A stretch of 64,000 nt of DNA from Trypanosoma brucei gambiense DAL972 (Eukaryota > Euglenozoa > Kinetoplastea > Trypanosomatida > Trypanosomatidae): the NCBI RefSeq assembly GCF_000210295.1, contig NC_026738.1, positions 1,240,001 to 1,304,000 of the forward strand, given 5' to 3'. Positions 19,973 through 30,407 of the stretch are shown piece by piece (position 1 is the first letter of the stretch; every line of letters starts with the position of its first letter). The notes beneath the pieces were generated by a model. It was not told where the DNA came from, did not search any database, and saw nothing but the letters and a program-made list of their open reading frames with translations. Both the position numbers and the translations under genes were made by a program.

Positions 19973-22488
19973 TTATGACTTTGTCTCGGTTGTTTGGCCC
20001 CCAAGCATCCCTTGCGCAGTGTTAAACAGGTTCACCGGCGTTTTTCCATCTGTGATCAAGTAGCCCTTCAACCCCAACCCACCGAGCAGTTTCGCTTGCA
20101 TTTCGGGGCCGGCCTGTGCGATCGATACAAGCGTCTGTCTCCCAATGGCACTTACCATCCGTTGAATCCTCTCAACTTCCGTTTGGGCGAGCTCACGGGC
20201 CTTTACGATTCCAGCTCGTTCTGACGCTTTGCAAACTCCAGCTCGAGATCTTGCTGTTGCTTTTGCTTTGCGAGGTCTGACGCCGCTGTGATACGGAGCG
20301 CTTTTGCCCTCATCTCCGCTTGCTTCAGCTCTGTGTCCGCCTCAATGAGAAGTGACTCCGCCTTCGCCTTCGCCTCCGCTACTGCCTGCCCACTCGCCTG
20401 AACAACCTCACTCTGCGCCTGCAGTTCAAGCCACTGTGTTTTGGTCCGCTCCACTTCAATTTTATCGACGAGCTTCTGTCGCTCAAGCCTTCCCCGAGCC
20501 TCCTGGTCCTTCCGCTCCTTCCCGTGCCGTGCCGCAGCCTCCTGGGATTTGGTCGTTATTTCTATGGCCAGCTGCACAGATTTCTGTAGACTGTCCCGCG
20601 TCTTCGCATCAGTGGGTTCCACTGATTGAATGTCAATGTTCGTTACGACGAGGTTGTTGGCAGAGAAGCGAAGTGAGTTCCTCACATGACCATTGCCATC
20701 GCGACCAAACACAGCCTCACGAATTATCTTCGCGGAATTACGATGGAAAGAGTCAAAGTCCTCCGCAGCAACAGCCCCACGAACGCGAGACGCGATAGTT
20801 TTGCAGCAATCCCCAACAAAATCAGGCACGGAAAATATCTTGGCATCAGGATTCTCTCGATCCGCATCAAAATGCCAGTTATACGAAAGACTAAGTTGCA
20901 AACGTGCATGGTCAGAGGTTTCCACAACAATCGTGTCACTGGAGAAACGAGGACCCAAAAAGAGCTGTAGAGCGAGAAGCGAATTTAGTGCTTTTGGTTT
21001 TCCCCCACTGAGTGACAATACAGTAAACTCCTCATCGGGGGATAGCATAACAAGGTTCGGACCGAGCACTACGCGAGGTTTCTTTTGCTTGTAATCATAA
21101 ATCTGTACCGCCGCGTTGTGTTGAACGTTGAAGCGAATGATACGATGTTTCACACGCGAACTGGTAAAGTTAGGATCCCGCTCACTGCAGCGGCAGCACC
21201 CCGTAGGGCATGCAAGAAGTTCTTCCACATCAGGAGAAAGATCCTTCTCCCATAGCACCTCGTGCTCCTTGAGCATGTAAGGCTCTCCGATAACAGTGCG
21301 GACTTCACCCGTAGTGGTGTTCATGACATAAATGCCTTCATTTTTGTCCAGTGCAATCACACCTCGTCGCTCCAGCACGCAAACATCCACTCTAGGAATA
21401 TACTCAGTGGCACCGCGGAGCAGCCATTTCTCACCCGGCATGCGAACAGTGCCGCCACAATCCTCAAACTTTTCCAAAGCCTGCAAAAGTAGTGCCTCAT
21501 TCTTCCCGATAGCGTTCATTGACTGAACCTCACCCACCAGACTCTCACCGGGCCTCAGGAAAAAGCTGCACTCCCCTCTGCGGACTTCTCTTTTACCGAA
21601 CTGGTTGATGCCTTCATCTCCAACAGGGTCCTTAACGATACAGTACTGGTTCTTGCTTAATATAATGGCATTCACGGTGGCGGTGATTACCTCGTTTACA
21701 TCAGGGATGTGTGTAGAGGACATTTTATGCGTAATCATCCACTGCTCCCCTGCTTTACGTGCTTTACCGTACACATCAGTAAAGTTGCGTAGAGCCCTTA
21801 GGTGGATTGCCTCCTTCTCAGTCAAAACAGCACCCCTAACGTAACTCACAAATTCCTCCTCGTATGCAGGAAGATAAGCACCACTGGTTCGATGCAGCCA
21901 CTCTTCCCCAGCCACACGCGCAACACCTTGTCGGTCAGTAAAGTTGAGCCGTGCCCGGAGCTTAATGGCAGTGTTTGATTCCACAGTAAGTGCCTCAACC
22001 TCCCCAAGCTCCTCCACTTCCACGCGGGGAATAAATGTCTGCGGGCCCTCCACAATCCATTGTTCACCCGCCCGCACTGACCCCCGTGTACTATCGATGA
22101 AATCACGCGTACAACGAACATGGTAACCTTTGTTTGCGGGAATCACCTTTAACTTGAAGAGCCACTCCCCATCAACGGTTAAAAGCTCTTCCCCAGGCAA
22201 TAGAGGAAACGGAGGTTGTTCAAATCGTATTTCTTTCTCGCCCATGCGTAACTGCACCTCCTCACTTTCCCCGACCTTTGGGATGTTGTCTTCGCCACGC
22301 ACGCACGGGTTCTGCACAACACAATAGTGGCCTGGAGGCACCACGACACATTGCCGCGGTTCGAAAAGACATCGTTCGTGCTCCTTACGTGTGTACACCT
22401 GCGGCCCCAGCATACATTTAGTGACATTTGTGTTGTTGTTCAGCAAATGAACGTAAAAATGACGTTTAATTCGTATGATATCACTCAT
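19973..22488 (-). CDS. MVP: Major vault protein, frame broken near the C-terminus in this sequence
   Basis: The protein is the shell subunit of the vault ribonucleoprotein particle. N-terminal vault repeats are recognisable ([34 protein letters not shown], and later [20 protein letters not shown]). They are followed by the shoulder domain ([40 protein letters not shown]) and the long Ala/Lys/Glu-rich cap helix. The first frame stops at 20203-20208 after AKRQNELES, giving 761 aa. The conserved family C-terminus continues in the next frame from about 20212 to 19973: [13 protein letters not shown], then [20 protein letters not shown] and [11 protein letters not shown]. One base is missing near 20205-20215. 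Joined, the length would be near 838 aa, somewhat shorter than the animal protein. Either this copy is truncated or the base was lost in sequencing. The ATG at 22488 is well supported. Confidence 0.93.
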
Positions 22489-23831
22489 CTTCGAAACAGT
22501 AGGACGAAGATGACAACACGAAAATTGACAACGCCTCTGAACTTGGATGTTATTGTTGAAATATTAAGAGATATCTACTAAACGATGCTTTCTATTCAAT
22601 TTGCGGTCAAAGAGAAAGCGCAGCGCAAGTGCACAAATAGCAATTCCTGAGCGGACATTTATGCACAAATCCGGTACTATGTTGCCTGCAGCAAAGCAAC
22701 CATAAGCACACAGCAACTTGAAACAGTAAGAACGACCATGCGGTCATATCACAACTGCAACTTTCATAATCCTCGGCACACGATAAATATCCTTTATCTC
22801 ACCTTTCACTTGAAAGTATCCGTCAAAACACGTCAGACAGAGAAACAGTCAAAAATCTTCTACGACACGCATCGATCACGTATACGTCCATGCACGTGAA
22901 TGGCGTTCTTGCAGCGTGTGAAGACTCGCTTACGAGTTGTGCACTGATCAGGCGATGCTTCACAACATATGAAAAAAACACTTGCGAGTCAACTGCAGCA
23001 ACCACGCACCGTAGCGCGTCGGGGCGCAATACTTAAATGTCAGAACGAACACGTGAAGCACTTTCCCTACACCTCATCAGATTCAAGTCGCTTTAATGGA
23101 GAAACGTAAGCACGAACTATCGCGTACGAGGAAGATTCTCGCCCTCTGTAGCTACTACCTCCAGTCGCATTATCTATACTCATTTGGTAATATATATATA
23201 TATATATATATATATTGATAAACGGACACAAAAACAAAAAAGGAGCAAAGGCAGAACGTGCATTCCCGTACATACGTTGGCTGCTCACCACACAAACCAA
23301 TCAAACTTCGTGTAGTGCATTCACCGAGGTTGAAAGAGGAAATGAAGTTAAGAGAGGTCACGCCTACTAAACACTAAGAGTACGCCTCCTCCCCGCCCCC
23401 CCCCACACTAACAAAAAAAAGACCCTACACATCCCGGAAGTGTATGAACAGGTGGCATACTGCATCCACCTTTTCACACCCTATGCACGACATCTGTAAC
23501 TTCCCGGAGATGTTGCCGTGACCGCAGTTTTCGAAGAAAACTTAATAAAACGTATACGTAATAACGACAAAACGTATAACCGCAATCGAGTTCAACGAAA
23601 AAAAAAAATAGACAAAAAGAGAAGAACGATCGCATTTTTCCTCTGGGTAGAACAACGATGGTCAAGAAGAACATGGAGCACTATAATGGAGGGAAAGTTC
23701 TATCAAGCATATTCATCCACATGTACGTATGCGTGATGGTTGGTTTGTGTTTGTAATAAAACATCCAAAATCTTTCAACGGTGCTTCTAACAATCTAATG
23801 TTGCCGTCATCCAACGGTAATATCTCTATCA
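22489..23831. other. Intergenic region, no gene seen
   Basis: A 1.34-kb spacer without a convincing frame. It contains an (AT)n run at about 23189-23215 and a C run near 23395-23404. It should hold the 3' UTR of the cyclase-like coiled-coil gene and the MVP splice signals. Confidence 0.5.
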
Positions 23832-26369
23832 TCAGTTGCCTCCACTCCCAACATGCCCAACGTTTCTACACAAGTCTCGAATTTTCTGGTCACGCTCTTG
23901 AAGTTCTCTATGCAGCTGCTCAACCTTCTCTCTATGTCCCGCTGTCATTCCGCGAATCTGTTCCCTGTAGCTCGATTCAATCACATCTGCCTTGATCTGT
24001 ATTTCCTTCAATCTTGCAGAAGACGAGATCATGTGGGAGCACTGGCTCCTCAGCCCCTTTGTTTGAGCCGAAAGATCTTCCTGGCGCCGTTCCAGGGTCA
24101 CAATGGTGTCACGTAATTCGGAAGCGCGCAACGCAATCCTTTCCATTACGGTGTACATGTTGTTCAAGTGCATCACCATTTCAACCGGTGGGATTAACTG
24201 AAAGTGTGACTTAGCCTCCCGAACCTTGATGGTTAAAGAGCGAATAGAACCATCAATTACCCCAAATTCCTCCTGTGCTGCCGAAATCGCTCTCTTCAGC
24301 GCCACACAACGACCCTCCATTCCTTTCAGCTCAGATTGAAATAAAAACTTGTTCAAATCGCCTAAGGGGTCTGTCTCACAGACATCCGCATCCCCAGCAT
24401 CGTTGAAAGACCTGTTCTTTAGGGTTTCCGCAAACACTTGGAAAAATTGGATGGGTTCCTTTTCATACGAGTTCTTTTCTGCATCAAAAAATGCAGTGGG
24501 GATCACACCCAGTTCTCGCACCACTAAAGCACCCAGTTCATGCTTCCGCGGACCACACCTCTCCCATACGGCTTGGGAAACCAGAATTTGCCCTCCGCGG
24601 GCCGTGGAGCACGCGTGTACAGTCTGAGATACCGCACGACCGTAATAGTGGCACCGGTAAGAATCGCCAACCGGTATAGACAGCGGCTCCACAAATGTAT
24701 CACCTGTGTGAACCGCCATCGCCAGGCGCAGCCCACGAAATACCACTTCATTTGTCCCCTGACAACGCACCTCTGACCCCCATGAGCTTTCGAGAAGGGA
24801 CTGCGACCAAGGGAGCGTCATCAACCATTTTTGGGTCTCCGTGCAGAAACGACAGGCCGCTACCGGATCGTCGAAGGCGAGCAGCATTGATGTCCCATCA
24901 CAGTAGCACTCATACGCACCGTACTGAGCCATTTTAGGGCGCAACACGCAGTTCATCAAAGATATGGCAGCTTGTGCCTTTTCCGCATCCTCGACCCACA
25001 TAAGGTCACCATTAAAGACGCGCAAGCATGCGAACACAACGTTCCTTTGGGGTGGGGGAACCGAACCGGAGTGCGATATGGCGTTCTCGAGATCATCACA
25101 GAAAAAATACAGTCGGGAAAGCGCACGGTTTAAAGAAACTGATGCCTCAGAGCACTTCCCCTCAATCTCCACCAGCGCACGCGAAAGTCGCTCTTGCTTA
25201 GCATCGAGCTTCGCCAACAAACAGTCAAAATCTGATTCCTTCGAAACCGGCGCTTCACAGTTGGTGTCTATGGTTTTCAGTTGTAGTAAGCGAGTAACAA
25301 TTCGCTCAACCACCAGTTTTGCTTCTGGATCCTCGACAATACACCGTGGGGCGTAGAGGAGGGCGGCCTCCTGTACCTCCAAACTGTGAGGTTCAACAGC
25401 CTGCTCCGGGGCACAGCTAACAAACGCTGAGTAGATATCATCTAAGATGCGAAGAATGTATATATCCCACTGCTTGAACCGCTGCTCTACTTCCTGAGAG
25501 GCCGCGTTTGCCAAAACGAGCCGCTCCGCGGCCGTCGCCGCCTCCTTCACAGCTTCTTCGCGCTCTTCAGATAACTTCTTCTTTTCATCCTCCAGTCGCG
25601 CACGCATGTCACCGATGCGCCGCTCCGTTTCCGTAGACCTTTCCTTGTACTCAGACTCAATGCGATGTACGAGGTTCTTCATAAGCGCCTGACCTTCGGT
25701 GTGACGCTCCTCCGCGACCCTGTTTGTAGCACGAACGGCCTCTAGCTCTTTTGTCAGCTCTTCTACACGAGCATTACAAAGGCTCTCCACATGGTCCAAT
25801 TCTTGGGCGGCTGCTTTTTTAACATCATCCACCTGCTGTTGGTATATTTTTGTGAGGTTTTCAACGCGCTCATTGAGAACACGGCATTCGTTTTTCAACA
25901 TCATCTGCTCCTTCTCGTGTTGCAACTTTTGCATGCGTAATTGATGCTCCATTGTTTCTTTGAGCTTGAGATGTTGCTCATTCTCACCCTTCAGCAGTCC
26001 CTCCAACCGCTTAACTTCGTCCCGTAGTTCGCCAATTTCCTCTTTAGATTTCTCAGTCATGGCGAACTCTATACACTTAGCCTCATGTTTCGCGTTCCCC
26101 AGTTTCGTCCGCAGTGACGAACACTTCCGCATCAGCGCCTCGATTTCCTTCTCTCTTAGTGCTATACTCATAACGTGACGCTGCTCAGCTGTTGTACGCC
26201 ACGGTCGCTCCAATTCCGGTCGGTGAAAAAGTTCTTCACCCCGCTGTACCCCCGTAGCCGTTTTGAGGTATGTCCCGGGAGTACAACCGCCCCCATACAC
26301 ACCGACAGCTCGTGCAGCAGACGCTGACTCAGGGGTCTCCCACTTGTTGGGTGGTGCCTCGTCGGACAT
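23832..26369 (-). CDS. Coiled-coil protein with a degenerate class III nucleotide cyclase domain (845 aa)
   Basis: Residues about 55-340 and 660-845 are long charged coiled coils (for example RVLNERVENLTKIYQQQVDD and EKVEQLHRELQERDQKIRDL). Between them, about 440-645, is a fold resembling the catalytic domain of class III adenylate/guanylate cyclases. VVFACLRVFNGDLMW occupies the place of the FTDVESS strand, YECYCDGTSMLLAF the place of the second metal strand, then GLRLAMAVHTGD and YGRAVSQTVHACSTARGGQI. Compared with the active cyclase at 44493 in this window, the two metal-binding aspartates are Arg and Thr, so catalysis is unlikely. I infer a structural or nucleotide-sensing protein, perhaps flagellar. 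The start is the ATG at 26369, after a TTTAGACAG acceptor; the frame upstream has no ATG. Confidence 0.75.
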   Translation of the reverse strand: MSDEAPPNKWETPESASAARAVGVYGGGCTPGTYLKTATGVQRGEELFHRPELERPWRTTAEQRHVMSIALREKEIEALMRKCSSLRTKLGNAKHEAKCIEFAMTEKSKEEIGELRDEVKRLEGLLKGENEQHLKLKETMEHQLRMQKLQHEKEQMMLKNECRVLNERVENLTKIYQQQVDDVKKAAAQELDHVESLCNARVEELTKELEAVRATNRVAEERHTEGQALMKNLVHRIESEYKERSTETERRIGDMRARLEDEKKKLSEEREEAVKEAATAAERLVLANAASQEVEQRFKQWDIYILRILDDIYSAFVSCAPEQAVEPHSLEVQEAALLYAPRCIVEDPEAKLVVERIVTRLLQLKTIDTNCEAPVSKESDFDCLLAKLDAKQERLSRALVEIEGKCSEASVSLNRALSRLYFFCDDLENAISHSGSVPPPQRNVVFACLRVFNGDLMWVEDAEKAQAAISLMNCVLRPKMAQYGAYECYCDGTSMLLAFDDPVAACRFCTETQKWLMTLPWSQSLLESSWGSEVRCQGTNEVVFRGLRLAMAVHTGDTFVEPLSIPVGDSYRCHYYGRAVSQTVHACSTARGGQILVSQAVWERCGPRKHELGALVVRELGVIPTAFFDAEKNSYEKEPIQFFQVFAETLKNRSFNDAGDADVCETDPLGDLNKFLFQSELKGMEGRCVALKRAISAAQEEFGVIDGSIRSLTIKVREAKSHFQLIPPVEMVMHLNNMYTVMERIALRASELRDTIVTLERRQEDLSAQTKGLRSQCSHMISSSARLKEIQIKADVIESSYREQIRGMTAGHREKVEQLHRELQERDQKIRDLCRNVGHVGSGGN

Positions 26370-26847
26370 AAATTTAAAGTAACTGTCTAAACGGCAGAAC
26401 TTTGTCCCAGCGTTAAATTGACAAAGACATGAAAAAGGAAGGATGCTACATGCACACTGAATAAGCAGAAAAAAATGGCTCACTAACAACTGGTAGCGCA
26501 CAGCATCTCCAACTCGGTAATCAAGAGCACTTCAAAGTACATTTGAACAAGGATACACATTAAAAATACGTACAGGGTCGGTGAGTGGTACCACAAATAG
26601 GAAAAAAAAAAAGTAAAGCATGAAAAAAAAAAGACATTTACAGCAGCCGGCAACGTAACTTGTCATGTAAAAATATCCTTTCCTTTATCACCTTGCCTTC
26701 GTCGCCTTCATTCCAGCTGCTTCCTTTCTCTTTGCTCCTCTAGTTTCCCCGCACATTCTCCTCTACTTTTGCTCTTCTGTACATTCCGTGTGGGGGAAGG
26801 CTGGAACACATCCAAAAACAGCTTCCTTGAAAACTTCCCCATTCTGT
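26370..26847. other. Intergenic region, no gene seen
   Basis: A 478-bp spacer with poly-A tracts at about 26601-26633 and T/C-rich plus-strand sequence at about 26680-26780. No supportable frame. Confidence 0.5.
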
Positions 26848-28587
26848 CTACATCTCATATGGTATAAAGTGAACCTCGAGTGTCTTCTTCAGGCGGGAAA
26901 CTTCATCTTCCGAAGAACGAAGCTCCTCTCGGCGCCGCGACTCACAAACACGCAAATCCTCCCGGAGTGCGTCAATTACCTCCTCTTGGTTGAAAATGCG
27001 GGCCTTCAGTTGTGTTTCAGTTTCAAGAGCCAGCTGCTCCCGCACCTCCATTTCGCGCGTCAGTTCAGAGATCTTCTCGGATAATATTGCTATCGTTCCC
27101 TCATGCGTCTCCACCTCTCCCTCGATCGTATTCCTGTGGGGGATGAAGTGCGCGTCAAGGAGGCGGCGCAGTCTCGCGATTTCCCCATCTTTCGCCGCCA
27201 CTGCTGTATCGAGTGTGTTTTGGCTCCCTTGCAGTGTTGCTTGCAGCTGTAAGTGTTGTGATTTTAGCACTGCGATGTCTGAAAGAAGTTTCGCCTCCCG
27301 TTCCTTTGCCCCGTCCTTACTTTGTGCGACTAGCTGGCGTGCAGTGTCAAGTTCCCTTTCTTTCTCCTTTGCCTCTTCGGTCGTCCGCGATATTTCGATC
27401 TCATAAGCCCTTCGCTCGCTCAGAAGTTTTTGTTGAAGCTGGGAAGTGGCAGTCCGGTTATTGGCTATTTGGGCGTTAAGAAATGTTATTTTGTCGAAGT
27501 TTTCTCGCTCTTTCCGCCGCAACAAATGCTCAAGTTCCTCCATTCGTCTTTGATTGCTCTCAAGCTCAACGAAGGTGGCCTCCAACTCCTTTTCGAGCTT
27601 CTCCCTCTCGTTCTGCATCTCCTCGTTTTCCACAGCACGTTTTTCGTGGATGGTTTGTAGCTCTCCAGAGAGGTACTGCGAATCATGCTTGACTTGTTCC
27701 AATTGCTGCTTATAATCACGTAACACCACATCTGAGTTCATTTTTATGTCAGTGTTCTCTTTCTTCAATGCTTCTACCTCATCCTCGAACCGAGAGCACT
27801 TTGCCTCCAGCTGAAGGTACTTTTCCCTTTCGATGCTTGCCTGCCGCTGTTCCTCCTCAAGTTGCTCTTCGTAACGGCGTTTGTTTTCTTCAATTTGCGC
27901 ATTGAGCATCTGCATCAAGGCGACATTTTTCCTGTCATCTGCCTCCCGTGTTTCTACAACCTCCTGCATCGAACGGTTCATCGATATTGCCTTTTCGAGT
28001 TCCCGTTGCAAACCAGCAATCGTCAACGCATGACTGCGTATCTCCCCCTCCTTCTCGTCCATACGCGCCTCCATTTTTATTCGGTACTCCGAATGATCCT
28101 CCTTCGCAACGCGCAGTTCTACACGGAGATTCTCATTATCGCACTCGATTGAACTGATTGTTTTTTCAGTTTCTGCACGAAGATTGTTCAATTGCAACTC
28201 CGCTGTGTGCTTTTCCTGTACGAGGAGTTTCTGTTTCTCCTCCACCTCCAATCGCAGCAGACCCACCTCATTCAGCAATGTGTCACGCATGAGCACTAAT
28301 TGCTCAACCTGGACCTCGGATGCCATACGCTCCTCCCTTAACGTAGCAGTCAGTTGCTCCACCTTGGCCATGAGCTCCTTCACTTTTCCTTCCTTCTCAC
28401 GGAGAATTCGAACCTGTTCCTCCTTCCACAGAGTTATGCGTTCCTCCTGCTCCTCTCGGTCACGGCGCTCATTCTCACGCTTCTGGATTTCCTCCCCCTC
28501 GGCTTCTTGTGCGCGGAGCTGTTGCATGCGGAGAATCTCCGCACTCACCTCCTTGTTACCCTTCTTCCTTCCCCTCTTCGGAGCCAT
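26848..28587 (-). CDS. Coiled-coil protein (579 aa)
   Basis: After a basic start (MAPKRGRKKGNKEVSAEILR) almost the whole chain is charged heptad coiled coil, rich in Glu, Lys, Arg, Gln and Leu (for example QVRILREKEGKVKELMAKVE and SSIECDNENLRVELRVAKED). Two similar stretches ending FIPHRNTIEG and EVHFIPYEM (RLRRLLDAHFIP near residue 485 and RLKKTLEVHFIP at the very end) suggest an internal repeat of a short terminal module. Proteins of this build in trypanosomes are usually cytoskeletal, often axonemal, but there is no diagnostic domain that I recognise. The ATG at 28587 is clear. It neighbours another coiled-coil gene (23832-26369). Confidence 0.85.
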   Translation of the reverse strand: MAPKRGRKKGNKEVSAEILRMQQLRAQEAEGEEIQKRENERRDREEQEERITLWKEEQVRILREKEGKVKELMAKVEQLTATLREERMASEVQVEQLVLMRDTLLNEVGLLRLEVEEKQKLLVQEKHTAELQLNNLRAETEKTISSIECDNENLRVELRVAKEDHSEYRIKMEARMDEKEGEIRSHALTIAGLQRELEKAISMNRSMQEVVETREADDRKNVALMQMLNAQIEENKRRYEEQLEEEQRQASIEREKYLQLEAKCSRFEDEVEALKKENTDIKMNSDVVLRDYKQQLEQVKHDSQYLSGELQTIHEKRAVENEEMQNEREKLEKELEATFVELESNQRRMEELEHLLRRKERENFDKITFLNAQIANNRTATSQLQQKLLSERRAYEIEISRTTEEAKEKERELDTARQLVAQSKDGAKEREAKLLSDIAVLKSQHLQLQATLQGSQNTLDTAVAAKDGEIARLRRLLDAHFIPHRNTIEGEVETHEGTIAILSEKISELTREMEVREQLALETETQLKARIFNQEEVIDALREDLRVCESRRREELRSSEDEVSRLKKTLEVHFIPYEM

Positions 28588-28895
28588 GTTTTCTCACCTT
28601 TGATCACTCTACTGAACCTAATAAATCCCGTAAGTAGCGGTAAAACTAACGTGTTAGTGGGGTTAACGCAACAGCAGAACAGAGACGTGGCTATATGCCA
28701 GGATCAGGCAACGGCAACGTGTGGCGCCGCACCATACCGAATAGGTTTGTAATAAACGAAAACAAAAACGCAACCCATTTATCTCTGGAAGCGGGCCGTC
28801 AACCAGAGAGTGCAAGGGTTAGAAAGGGCATCCCCAAAATATATCTATGGAAAAAGTTTGCATCGGTTTCGGAGTCACATAGCAACGGGTACACA
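28588..28895. other. Short intergenic region, no gene seen
   Basis: A 308-bp spacer. A 'gtgagaaaac' purine-rich stretch lies directly upstream of the coiled-coil ATG. Nothing else is visible. Confidence 0.45.
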
Positions 28896-29318
28896 CTAAC
28901 CAAATACCCTTTGCGCAGACAATTCGGTTGGAAGTGAAGGGGTTTGAATTCCATGAGGCCGACGGGCGCCGAGCACGCACTGAAACATATCACCAACGTC
29001 TTGTTTTCGAACCTGTGTCACGACAAGCCGAAGTCGAGCGAGTGTCTCAAGTAAACTAATGTACGTAAAGGAAGAGCAGTGTACACCAGTCACCTCTATG
29101 TAATCAACTAATCTATTTATATCCGTGCACAACCTACGCACATCAGCCTCGAAGGCACCAACACTACAGTATCCCTCTATCCCATCAACTATAGCCTCTA
29201 TTTTGCTGTTAACTGTCGAAACGCGCTCTGTTGTGGAAATACCAGCGATCGACGAAGGCCACGAGAAACAGCTTTTGCCGGAACTCCAAGTGGCATCTCG
29301 TTTTGACATCAGTACCAT
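28896..29318 (-). CDS. Protein of unknown function (140 aa)
   Basis: I do not recognise a family. The chain has a Ser/Thr-rich N-terminal part (about 1-35) and a central predicted helical region, about 36-115: SKIEAIVDGIEGYCSVGAFE, RRLCTDINRLVDYIEVTGVH, ISLLETLARLRLVVTQVRKQ. It has regular hydrophobic spacing, like a small helical-bundle subunit. No membrane segment or signal peptide is seen. The ATG at 29318 is first after a TTTTTGCGAG acceptor-like site; a second in-frame ATG is at 29309. Frame length, strand and position between two solid genes support it. Confidence 0.6.
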   Translation of the reverse strand: MVLMSKRDATWSSGKSCFSWPSSIAGISTTERVSTVNSKIEAIVDGIEGYCSVGAFEADVRRLCTDINRLVDYIEVTGVHCSSFTYISLLETLARLRLVVTQVRKQDVGDMFQCVLGARRPHGIQTPSLPTELSAQRVFG

Positions 29319-29597
29319 CACCTCGCAAAAACGAAAAAGAGAGAAACTGGTGGGCAGTACAAGCGAAAACGTAGTTAGTTATAGGGAGCTTGTGTACAGG
29401 GTAATGGGGAAAGTCCAATAGGGGAAGCACAACAAACCACAGCGCGCCCCCACCTGACCAGCAACACTTGACACACTGTATAGGAAAAGTGAAATAGCTC
29501 CACGCACCCTATAGTTGTGACGACATTTAAAAACGTCAACAAAAATATCATTGATAATAATGAAAAAGTTAGCTAGTGAACAGCGACCTGAATATAA

Positions 29598-30182
29598 CTA
29601 AGAATTTTGAAGGTACTGTGATATCCATCTGAAGGCATCACCATAACCAACTTTCTTGACAACACTGCACATAAACACTTCAAGGGGTCTCACAGCAGGG
29701 TCAGTCACCTTGTTTTGCTTACCGGTGGAAAGTCCTGTTAACCCCATGGCTGTAATAAGGTGATCCTCTGATACAGCACGTGGCAAATCGATTTTGTTTC
29801 CAAGAATAATAAACGGCGTCTTGGCAAGCTCTTCTGTTTGCAAAAGCATGTCAAGTTCTTGCTTCGCCTCTTGGAAGCGCTCAGGGTTGGCAGCATCCAC
29901 AATGAAAACGACACCGTCCACTTTAGTGAAGTAATCCTTCCATAGGCGACGAGCTTCCAGATGGCCACCCATATCAATAGTCTTGAGCTTAATTCCACCA
30001 AGGGTAAGTTCCTCGACGTTTGGGTGGAAGGTAGGCCTGTGAACATGCACCTGGTCAGTAGCAAGCTTTCCAAGTAGTGTCGTCTTCCCGGCATTATCAA
30101 GCCCGAGAAACAAAATTTTGCCTGTCTTATTTGTGAAGCCAAGGAAGGACAGCATGTCCCAAAACCACGAAAACAGCCCCAT
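29598..30182 (-). CDS. SAR1: SAR1-type small GTPase of COPII coat assembly (194 aa)
   Basis: SAR1 is the GTPase that recruits the COPII coat at ER exit sites. The N-terminus is the amphipathic membrane-inserting helix rich in Phe and Trp (MGLFSWFWDMLSFLGF) rather than a myristoylated ARF start. G motifs are GLDNAGKT (P-loop), the switch I threonine in HRPTFHPN, DMGGH (switch II; SAR1 has DxGGH with His as the catalytic residue), NKID and a late C-S-V motif. The characteristic SAR1 region VEVFMCSVVKK-like near the C-terminus (PLEVFMCSVVKKVGYGDAFR) is present. The start is the ATG at 30182; the open frame upstream of it is 5' UTR. Length matches the family. Confidence 0.95.
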   Translation of the reverse strand: MGLFSWFWDMLSFLGFTNKTGKILFLGLDNAGKTTLLGKLATDQVHVHRPTFHPNVEELTLGGIKLKTIDMGGHLEARRLWKDYFTKVDGVVFIVDAANPERFQEAKQELDMLLQTEELAKTPFIILGNKIDLPRAVSEDHLITAMGLTGLSTGKQNKVTDPAVRPLEVFMCSVVKKVGYGDAFRWISQYLQNS

Positions 30183-30407
30183 AGCCCCTACAACTCTGAT
30201 AAGATGTGCAGTCGAAAGAAACACTAAAGGATACAACGAGATAGGGGAGAGAAAGTCTGTGGGGAAAGAATGCAGGAAGAGGCAACAGTGAGTAGCAAGA
30301 GAGCCGGTAGGATCCTCAACCACTAAAGGGGTACACGCTGCCTATAAGGCGAGGCAAGCACCGTAGCAGAAAAAGGATTAAAATGCAGACGGATTTATAT
30401 ATAAAGA

